13,378 nt of DNA. Origin: Acanthaster planci. Lineage: Eukaryota > Echinodermata > Asteroidea > Valvatida > Acanthasteridae. Location: NCBI RefSeq assembly GCF_001949145.1, contig NW_019091501.1, positions 409,570-422,947 on the forward strand. The letters are read 5' to 3'. The position numbers were made by a program, and so were the translations under genes. Below the pieces are notes generated by a model. That model was given only the letters and a program-made list of their open reading frames with translations. It was not told where the DNA came from and did no database searches. This document shows, piece after piece, positions 1-9,000 of this stretch. The first letter of the stretch is position 1. Each line of letters starts with the position of its first letter.

Positions 1-99
1 AAAGATCCCCCAGCCTGTGATTGGATAAACTAAAATGGGTCATGTTTTGGAGGGAAGTTGGCTTGTGGGTCGTTCTGTCTTTGTCTGTGTTTTCTTTTT

Positions 100-142
100 A
101 AATAATATTATATATTATATAAATATATATAAGTATAAATAT
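100..142. repeat. AT-rich low-complexity tract
   Basis: This is an almost pure A/T run made of TATA and ATAT steps. It is simple-sequence DNA without a visible coding or structural role. Confidence 0.7.
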
Positions 143-3100
143 GTCAAGTGCCTCAACAGTTGAATGTTTGTCAACAGTCCTGTGACAATGCGGTGCTTAC
201 TTGGTTTGTAGAGAGAGGGCGAGTATCAAAACACCAAAGAACTTGGCAGAATTCCCTTGGAAAGATCTTGAGTGGGCAATGCTGAAAAAACCACATCTTC
301 TCTCAATCTTTTTTTTTGGGGGGGGTGGAAAGTAGTATGACCAGCAAGATAAGAGAATTGTCAAGCCAGGTTTTACCCCAAGTTTTTATTTAATTTTTTT
401 TCCTGATTTTAATGGGGGAAACTTGTCATTAGGCAGTTTTCCAGGCTTGAAATGTAGATCGCAATTTTAGATTTTTTTGTGTTGGCCATTTACTCACTGC
501 TTCTCAGTTGGCTTTCCAAGAACATTGAAGCTGTATTTTAAAATCGTCCACTCACTTTTCCTGTTGTACATAAGAGAATGCTGAAAGTGCTTAAGCCTGA
601 ACCCAGTGTTAATCATAGAGAATCTCAGTGCATTTTGTATGGTTAGGATTAAGGCATACTAATCAGGAAACTTTGACAGCATTGCTTTTTCAAGTGAGTG
701 CCCGGTAGCTTGCCAAGGACTCCCCCTCTATGCACAACCTGTACAGATTTTTAACGATTAAAGAAAGCTCTATGGATAGATTTCTATGTGTATAGTCGTG
801 GGGGGGACTTTTTTCTTCATCCCTCATGAAAATGTGCCTTCATACTGGTGTATGAAATTTTTTGTTTCCTCCATATGAAATATGAAAAAAAAAATTGATT
901 GTCCCTCCTGCAATCCCAAATGGATGGAAATGCTTTTCCAGTGATTTTGAAAAGGATTTTTTTTGTGGCTTTGTTGATTTGTTTGTTTTAATCATCGGGC
1001 GATTTGGGAGAAATATTACATCCTAATGATGTAATTGAATGAAGGTTTGCACTTGTGGGATGTTGAGACATTTAAATTAATCAGCCTCTAGAAGAGTTTT
1101 GGATTTCAACAAAATAAGAAACATTTTCGCGCAATCAGTCCCAAAAATGTATTTGTAAAAATAAAGAGTGCAAAAATATATGGCTTAATGTAAACAAAAA
1201 ATGAGAACGCATGACCTGAATGGTGAAAGATAAACCTTCTCTTCTGTGCATTTCTGAAAAGTGGCTCATTGGGGAAATGTCTGAAGTATGTTATTTGGGA
1301 TGAATTATTTATCATAATTTCATGAAAAACTAGGGGATATTTGAAACTTTTTTTACCAATATATATATTTTGAACAGTTTTGATACAAAGTCAGAAAGCA
1401 CATATAACTTTGTACCTACTTCACTACTCAATTTTGTATAAATTATAAAGATTAGGTTTTCAGTGATTATACAGGTTTTCCAGCAGGAACTGGTGGGGAG
1501 TTTCTGTTCCTGAGATAAAAACACCATCGATGAGTATTTCAGTTGGCTTTATGAAAGTAGATGAATTTAGTTTTTCTTAATCAGAATAAGCGTGTCTTCT
1601 TTCAGTATTGTTGAAGACTAGTAGTTTTTGGCATTGCAAACTCACCCAAGTAAATGTACCTGCATGGTTTCGATGCCAATTTAAACAAAATCTAATTATC
1701 CTGTCATTGAGTTGCATTGTACCAAAACTAAATCTGATTCCTGGTCGTTTTTATGTTTTGCTTGTGAACAGGGTTGGAAAAGCGTAGTTGGTATCGGCAT
1801 TTGCAGAGAAGTTCTGAAGAAAAAAGCCAATAGGTCTTGACTGAAAATATTTGTAGCATCTGCATAATTTTTAGTGGTCATTCTTTGACCCAGGTCACAA
1901 GGGGTCATTTGAAAAGAGATTGTTGAATACTGATGTTTACACTGAACTCATACATGTTGTGACAATGCCTTGTATATCTTTTGTATTCATAAACTATTGT
2001 CATCGTAGAGGTGCAGTTTAGATTCTAGCCAGTGTTTTTATAAGTATCTGTAATTTTTAAAATGTTACCATGTGTTGACACCAAGCCAACTGCAAAAAGA
2101 GGAAAAAGTAACTGGAAAACTTTTTTCAGAAAACTGAATTTTGTAAATGTTGGTTTTATTTTTATGAGACTGTGCACAGTTTCTGTGTTTCTGTCGGACT
2201 TTTGAATCATCAGTCATTTTTCTTTTTAAGCTGTCAGCCGATAGTTGAAATGTGGTTCATGTTTTACACTCGTCCTCCATTTCTCTTTACTTATTTGGTC
2301 TAAAATTAACCAATTCATCGCAACAACTGACGCTCTTCTCATCAAGTATGATCAACCAAGTCACTGCTTATTCCCATGCCCTGGTTATTCCAAAGGCCCT
2401 CAGTACCATGAGTTGCCCATCTTTTTAACTCCATTTCACAAATACTAAGGTCACCACAACTTTGTATGTCCTCTCGGTTTTACTAACATCAGAGTTGTAT
2501 GGATGGTTCTGCTTAGAGACAAAGGCGCCAATTCCGTTGGCCCCCAGGGAACCCAACCCTGTGTAATTTTGGTTAAAGCCATGTTTCTGCTGGTGCGCCC
2601 TTTTGATTACAAGAATGGCACATTTGTTCAAATGACCCTTGGAAAAAATGGAAACCATGCTTTCTTTTGTTTTCTCAGGAAGGCTGTTATTAGTTTTTGT
2701 CGAGTAGAGTTATGTTGGAAGTGTGATCCTTAATTTATTATTTTTTAAGTTTTATATTGTGCCTGTTTTCTAAATTTCATTTTCTGTTTTTGATCTTCGC
2801 TGTGTTAGTACTTTAACCTGGTTTTGAAGCACAGTGACCTGGGCGGAAAAAAAATGACAGAAAAGTTACCTTTTATCCTTTAATTCTTTGAGAATGGTGA
2901 AAGTTTTTTTCATATAGAAAAACGAGGACATTTGTAATGAGGCATCTACAAACTATAATTGGACTTCATCAACAAACTGAAATCGCAGATGGTAGTCTTT
3001 TTGTGCAAGGAAGGAAAAGCTTGTGCATAAAATGTCCTCCAGGAGAAGTAATGAATGCAGTTTCTTTTATTCTAAATTGGTTTTTTTTTTTCATTTTCAG

Positions 3101-3238
3101 CACCCACCAAGTGCTACATTAATATGAGCTTGGGATTCTTATTCATCTTAATGCTCTCTTTTTGTATTGCCCAATTTGATCAATGAAATCCGTCCTAAAA
3201 TTCAAAACATTTTCTGAAAAATCCTTTAACCAATTACC

Positions 3239-3278
3239 CAGCAGTTAATTTGCAGTTTTTATCTTGCATTAACTGCTG
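3239..3278. repeat. short inverted repeat (hairpin)
   Basis: The left arm CAGCAGTTAAT (3239-3249) is perfectly complementary to ATTAACTGCTG (3268-3278). After a two-base bulge a further GCA/TGC pair lies inside. Pairing does not extend outward, so the structure is too short for a normal animal pre-miRNA. Confidence 0.5.
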
Positions 3279-4504
3279 CAAGTGCTGTTATTTGTGAAAT
3301 GTGAATCAACTTGTTTCTATTTCAATTGTTAACTATTCAAAATTCATTACACAGGGTGATGTATTCAAAGTAGTTGCCCATGCAGTTGTAAAAATATCCT
3401 GGCTTTAATTTTTTACATTCATGAAATTTTGCAGTAATTTAAATCAAATATAGGATGATACCTGTGATAAAGTGGCTATTTCCACAGTGCAGAGTAACTG
3501 ATTTTTGCCTGGGAATCAAACCAAGATGCCTGCATTTAAACAGTGCACATTAGCAACGCCTGAAACAATTATTTTTCATGGCTGGGGCTATCAAATACAG
3601 CAAATCCATGGCAGGCACAGGTGCCATAGTTGCAAAACAGCTTATTTTTTTGCCTGTGGCTATCTTCCTCTCACTTTGGATTCAGCTCTGACTGCTAACA
3701 TTTTTAAGACATCACCACATTGGCCAGAGCTTAGACACTATTTAGGTTTCAAAAATGGCTTTTTATTCCTTCATATGTGTAAAATATTTTTTTTGTGCAT
3801 AATACACAGAAAATTAAATTTTGACCATTGAAAGCATATTATGCATGTTATCATTTCTTTCATTTATCAGATCCTGATTGGTAAAATTTGTTTGAGGTGG
3901 CAGTATTTTTATATGGACCATCTTTCACGGAGTTCATAAAAACCTGCAGTGAATATTTTTAATTCCATTTTATTTACAAGATACCACCAGAAAGAAAGAT
4001 AATAGAAAGACAGCAAATACGTATTCCTTTAATTTTGTTAATTTTTATTCATGAAATGTTATTCAAAAGCATACATAAATGAACAAGGATGCTACGGTAT
4101 GAAGTGAATGTTTAAGTATGTTATCCTGAACTATCCACTTAAAGTAATGTAACAAAAATTGAGAGGTTTATCACTTAAAATCAAATTGTAGAAAAAGTGT
4201 CATTGATGCTTAAAAAGCAAGCACAAGTGTTATTTGGGCTCAGTGTAAGTTTTGTTTAGTTTTTAAGTGAAACAGGTGATTCAAAGATGAGTATTAGCCC
4301 ATCAGTTGGGGGGAATATCGATGGACAAGTGTCAGTGTCTCACTGGGTAAACTCTGACCTTTTGATCTTTGGTTCAAAATGGACAGAATGGAGGGGTGTT
4401 TCAACAGCACAAAAATGCTTGTTTTGGATAATGTACAAGGTCAACAGTTACCAGCATTAGTAACTGTATACTATATACTTCTGGTCCGGTTAACGAGACT
4501 TAGG

Positions 4505-4598
4505 CCCGTATTCAATTTGGGTACCTTTTGAATGTTGGCAATAAGGAACATTGCCTTTTTTAGACTCGGCCGTTTTTGATGTGCAACTTGAATAAGGG
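4505..4598. mobile_element. possible relic of a small inverted-repeat element
   Basis: CCCGTATTCAATTTG at 4505-4519 is matched at 13 of 15 positions by the reverse complement of CAACTTGAATAAGGG at 4584-4598, enclosing 64 bases. Ends resembling 'GGCCCGTATTCA' recur in small non-autonomous elements of many animals, as I remember it. No target duplication is visible, so this is tentative. Confidence 0.3.
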
Positions 4599-5373
4599 AT
4601 TGGAGACACTCTGACGGCTGTTGTGTACCAGAAGAATCATTGGTGTGATCACTGCCATGACTTCAGGGAACAATACCAAAATGGCTGCACTGTCTTACTA
4701 TGACAATAATCATGCATTATTAAATTGAGCTACCTTTAAAGAGAATATGCCTGTTTCTGCGCACCAGTGACATAAGCAGCTTTTTCAAAGTTTTGGCGTT
4801 ACCAGTATTCACTTTCACAGCCCCATCTCCACGTTAGGAATAGACAGGTTCGGAAACCTGCTTGTTTGCGTGGCTTTTATTTATTTTCCATGGCTGCAGC
4901 TTGCTTGAATTTTGTTAATGATAAAATCAAGTTATTTAGTCAAATACACTGACAAAATAATGAAATGCAAACAGAAGCTGCCTCTGTGCACAGTAGGCTG
5001 GAAATGAGTGTTGGAGTTTTCAATTTAAAGAAGGCAAGTTACAAACAAGTGTACTTCAAAACAGTTTCAGTTACAAGCAAAACCTGTAACTGACTTATAG
5101 AATAATGTTGTGGTCTTTAATGTGACAGTTAACGAACTTATGTAGCGTTTCCAGCACCGATTATTTTGGCATTTTGCTTAGTGCACACCTCATAATGTCA
5201 TTTGAGTGGTACCATTCACAACCATGGATGAAACCTTTTTCATTATACCAGTGTAGAAAAGTAAAAAAAAAAAACTTGTAAACTTGATGTGAATATGTAC
5301 TACTTTCAGAGCAGCAAGAATTAAAGACAGTTTGTACTGAAAAATGAATAAATTTTTACAATTATGCCTTGAG

Positions 5374-5379
5374 AATAAA
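5374..5379 (+). terminator. candidate + strand polyadenylation signal
   Basis: AATAAA on the + strand. It would end a transcript coming from the left and is only meaningful if the stretch 1-5374 is really transcribed rightward. Another AATAAA lies at 5347-5352 and a third at 5484-5489. Confidence 0.25.
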
Positions 5380-5391
5380 AGACTTCACTGC

Positions 5392-5397
5392 TTTATT
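5392..5397 (-). terminator. probable NKIRAS polyadenylation signal
   Basis: On the minus strand this reads AATAAA, in the context GCAATAAAGC. It is the first AATAAA or ATTAAA downstream of the NKIRAS stop codon on the coding strand, about 635 bases after it. Cleavage would be expected about 15-25 bases further on, near 5370-5380. Confidence 0.5.
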
Positions 5398-5508
5398 GCA
5401 CATTCAATTCAGTGTTTTTCTTGACTGCATGCTTAACAATTATGTAGACGCTGTGTTAAAGGACACAGTCTTAAAAGAACAAAAATAAACTGGTTAATGC
5501 CATAGTCG

Positions 5509-5531
5509 TGTAAATATTTACAGTATATACA
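5509..5531 (-). promoter_or_regulatory. two adjacent Pumilio (PUF) binding sites in the NKIRAS 3' UTR
   Basis: Read on the minus strand, UGUAUAUA (5524-5531) and UGUAAAUA (5515-5522) both match the PUF consensus UGUANAUA exactly and are separated by one base. The second site is part of a perfect 14-bp palindrome, TGTAAATATTTACA (5509-5522), so a PUF site is present on the + strand too. PUF proteins repress or destabilise mRNAs carrying such sites. Regulation of this gene by them is inference. Confidence 0.45.
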
Positions 5532-6031
5532 GCCATTATATTAATGGGGATCTCAATTATATGTGCCAAAAATACACCTGTGTATGAATTTCTTGGCTAT
5601 GGCTCGGAATTGCACACACCTCTACAGGAAGTGGCTGCAGCCTTTCTACCCTAGGCTTGTGTGTACATTCAAGCCACAATCAAGTAATTCAGATGTGGCG
5701 TTAATTTCTCAAACAGCCTCTTGATTGTAATAATCCGCTGTAAAAGCTCAGTTGAGTCCTGTTTTTTGTGTGTCTCAGGTTCACAACGTGAGAAACTGTT
5801 ACGTGTTGTTTTCAAACTGAACTGAAATAAAAAATAACTTTCAATTCTAATGCATCCTGACCACTGCCAGAAGGAAATGCTCAAAATGTACAGAGGGGTG
5901 GCAAATGGGCTAAATTCCTTCACTTTGGGGTGCAACCAGCAGTTGGATAGAATGGCCCCTCAAAACAGGCCCCTGATGTCAAAAGCGGACACAAGCAATG
6001 TCATAATCCCTAACGGTGCGTCTGGCTTGGG

Positions 6032-6099
6032 TTAAACATCATGAGAGGCTGTACTTGTCATCTGCTTGGGCTTGATGCGTAGTGGAAAACTAGATTTAA
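6032..6099 (-). other. NKIRAS: NKIRAS coding exon 7 (C-terminus and stop)
   Basis: Encodes residues 179-200 and the TAA stop. [11 protein letters not shown] aligns with the conserved KSSFPL..RKNKG tail of the family. The acceptor is a T-rich tract ending TTCTGCAG (6100-6107), phase 1. The fit of this tail confirms intron 6 and the true C-terminus. Confidence 0.9.
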
Positions 6100-9000
6100 C
6101 TGCAGAACAAAAAAATGACCATCATTAATATCATAATGATATCCCCTTTTGGTTTTTCTAAAGGAGGTAACCTTCAGAAACTAACTGGCAGAAAAGAAGT
6201 GTACGGCCTGCCAAAATGAAATGCAACAAATCCAGCAGTAAAGAGTGCAGCCTGCTGAATCCAACTTGGAACAGAATCCAACAGCACAGTGTGTGGTCTG
6301 TAAAGCCTGCTGAAACTAACAGCAGCGCCCTCTATACTTCATCAAAGTCAAGAAAGGGGAAAGATGTGTGCAAGGAGCTACAGCTATGCTTACCAATAGG
6401 TAGGGTGAGCTTAGACGTCAAAGCTACGATGGGTTCCATCAACACTTTCCTGTTGGCTACTGTCACCTCATACAGTGGGACTGACGGTGATAAACAATAC
6501 TCTATCATTTAATTCAGTCATCAATTAATTTACCCACATTCAAACACACTTGATAATCGCTCGGTCACACAATTTACGTTCATGCAGCCCAGCCACTGTT
6601 ACACCCCAGTTTGTTCAAGTATAAAGAATATGCCAATGGTTTAAAACACTGTAGGAAGTAACATCCTAGTTGTGAGGGACACAAACATTTGAATACAACT
6701 GGCACCAGGCAAAGACTTGGGATGCATCATTGGTCCTGTTGGTGCACATTCAGACATACAACTCAAGGTATTTTTATTCTATTTCTTTACAGAATTCCAT
6801 TTGTACAGCAGAATGACAGAAGAAGGTAATTGGGGAAGGTACCTTTCTCCTTTTGAGCCCAAGCGCACACCATGTCGTACTCTACTTGTCTCTCCTTGTA
6901 CAAATCTGCTTTGTTACCAACAACTATTAAGGAAACCTGTGCACAGAGAGGAAATGGACGTACACAATTGATATGCAAGTGAGTATGCACATGGATGGTG
7001 TTGGAATAACCAATCATGACTAAAGAGGATATGGTCAGTGTGCATGGATAAAACTTCTTTGCTGGCATTGTAATTAAAATGATACATGCACAGGCATTGC
7101 AACTGGTCAGTTTCCATCCCTTGGCCATGTTACGCTAATATCCACTTAAACCCTGCACATCATGCCATTTACGAATTCCTGTTGAATATCAACTTCCCAC
7201 AATCATTTGTTTGCTAAATGAAATCAGCAACCATGATGAGCTAGTGTTTACATTGCCCTTAGTGTTTTGTATACATTCTGATTACATCTAAACTTCCTGC
7301 TTATATCAAACAACTCGAGGGGAATTTCGGTAGTTTTAAAATGCTCTTCGGAAGCAGTAACATCCAGCACTGCCTATTAAAAGCACGTTGTAAATCAAAA
7401 TGCCATAGCCTTGTACATGAATGTTTATATTTAGTTTTATTATGTGCTGATGAGCCAAATTAAATGTGCCACAACTATGTTATAAAGAACAGGTCTTTTA
7501 ACTGCATTCTCTAATGGGATATTCTTAGGAAAGTAACATGAAAATACTTTTCAAGACTAAGGATACAGTTTCCTATTCTTCCAATTCTCATGTAAACAAA
7601 ATGACATCCCTAACAGAAATAAAACACTACAGTAGTACTACAGATCACAAGACCAATCCCCCTGAAAGCCTCCAAAATTGTTTCTGCTTCATTTGTTTCA
7701 GAGGAAAAGAGAAATGCCACCATTTCAGAGCAATCTAAAACCCAAGAGAAATGTCAGCCATACCCAGAAGCGAATCCAAGCCACAGGAACTTGATGGGCA
7801 GAAATAGCTAACAATCTTTCTGGGGCCCAGGGAATGAAATAGCACTGGATAGGGATGCACATGAAAACAGCACCAAAGCTTTCAGTGGTAAATATGCATA
7901 CATGTACTTTGACAGGTAAGGTACAATTCTCCACAGCAGAAACATACTCCATGTGGACAAACATTTTCCACACCCATACATAAAATTTGGGTTTCTAAAT
8001 GCTGGGATTAAAATATCGTCTTTGAATACACTCCTTTTCTCCCTATATTCCTGCCTCCCTTTGGGAAGGGTCAAAAGGAGAGGTTTTTACATGTGTATGA
8101 CAATGGTCCCTTATTGGGAACTCATTGTGTGCACGCATACAGGTTTATAAATGTTTACTGAAAGCTACACCGAGCAGTGTGTACCATCTCCACACCAGGA
8201 AGCCCCAATAGACCAATTTCCCCCAGCTTGTCCCTTCTCTGTTAGTGACGGGGGTGTCTTAAGTCAGGCTGGTTACACCAGTGCACTTGCCATTCTGCCC
8301 ATGCCACATTACCCCCTTTTTGCAGACGGGTTCAGGGGTAGGAGATTAACATCCCTCCCGCATCTGCCCCAACAAGACAAAGAGAAAGAAAGGGCACAAT
8401 TTTCCTTGCAGCAGAGGCTACACTTTGCTGCTTAACAAACGACTATGAAATGCATGCGCTGCGTCCCATTACTGCCAACAAAATGAAAACTCCCGATCAA
8501 CATGGATCTTTTCAACCAATGAGGGGTGCTTCTGCTCAAGGTACGTGTAGGTGATGCATTATTACCACTCCACATAATACATGTGTCGTGTTATAAACAT
8601 TCCCATCTTCTTACTTCTCTCTTGTCTTTCTCCTTGCTGATCTTATCAACCTCCTTCTTGAGGAGTTGCACCTGTTGGAAGGACTCTGAGCTGGTGATAC
8701 TGTACACGAGAATGAAGCCCTGCATTGAAAAAAGCCCAAATGTGGTCAACTTTGACCATGTAGGCACCTTCTCAACTGGCTGTATCAACTTGGCTATTCT
8801 GAGCTTTTTTAGAACAAGAGGCCTAACAAATATGGACTTTTGGTAGTTTCTTGCTGGAAATTTGCACATTTTATACTTTAACATCCTTTTTCCACTGAGG
8901 AAATGCCACATAGCGATACTTGCTACTACAACTAGGCCATGGCACACAGCCAAGTTGGGGCTGGAGGATACCTGGGTACAATGCGCCGTCTTTGAGTGTC

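Larger units (their letters stand above)
1..5374. other. long AT-rich non-coding stretch, possible 3' UTR of a + strand gene
   Basis: I see no supportable gene here. The ORFs are short, lack recognisable domains and do not join through convincing splice sites. Much of the + strand is T-rich with many T runs, CpG is scarce (8 in the first 900 bases by hand count), and AATAAA motifs recur on the + strand (for example 1160-1165, 5347-5352, 5374-5379). These traits would fit a very long 3' UTR of a + strand gene to the left, converging on the NKIRAS gene. They would also fit ordinary intergenic DNA. One polypyrimidine tract ending in CAG near 3080-3100 resembles a splice acceptor, but no coding exon follows it. 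Confidence 0.4.
5375..6031 (-). other. NKIRAS: predicted NKIRAS 3' UTR
   Basis: This is the region between the NKIRAS stop codon (6032-6034) and the first canonical polyadenylation signal on the minus strand. It has no sustained coding potential; the longest minus-strand ORF inside it (5669-5935) resembles no family I know. It carries two adjacent Pumilio-type sites at 5515-5531. The end point is inferred from the AATAAA only. Confidence 0.5.

Noticed and set aside
3080-3122. Polypyrimidine tract with CAG resembling a 3' splice site on the + strand
   Set aside because: The sequence after it has early stops and no recognisable coding exon. T-rich DNA produces such sites often.
3505-3831. 108-codon open frame on the + strand
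   Set aside because: No family resemblance and no splice partners. It lies in AT-rich non-coding DNA where frames of this size arise by chance.
6216-6512. 98-codon + strand open frame over NKIRAS exon 6
   Set aside because: The minus strand here encodes a family-conserved exon with matching splice sites, so the + frame is a shadow.
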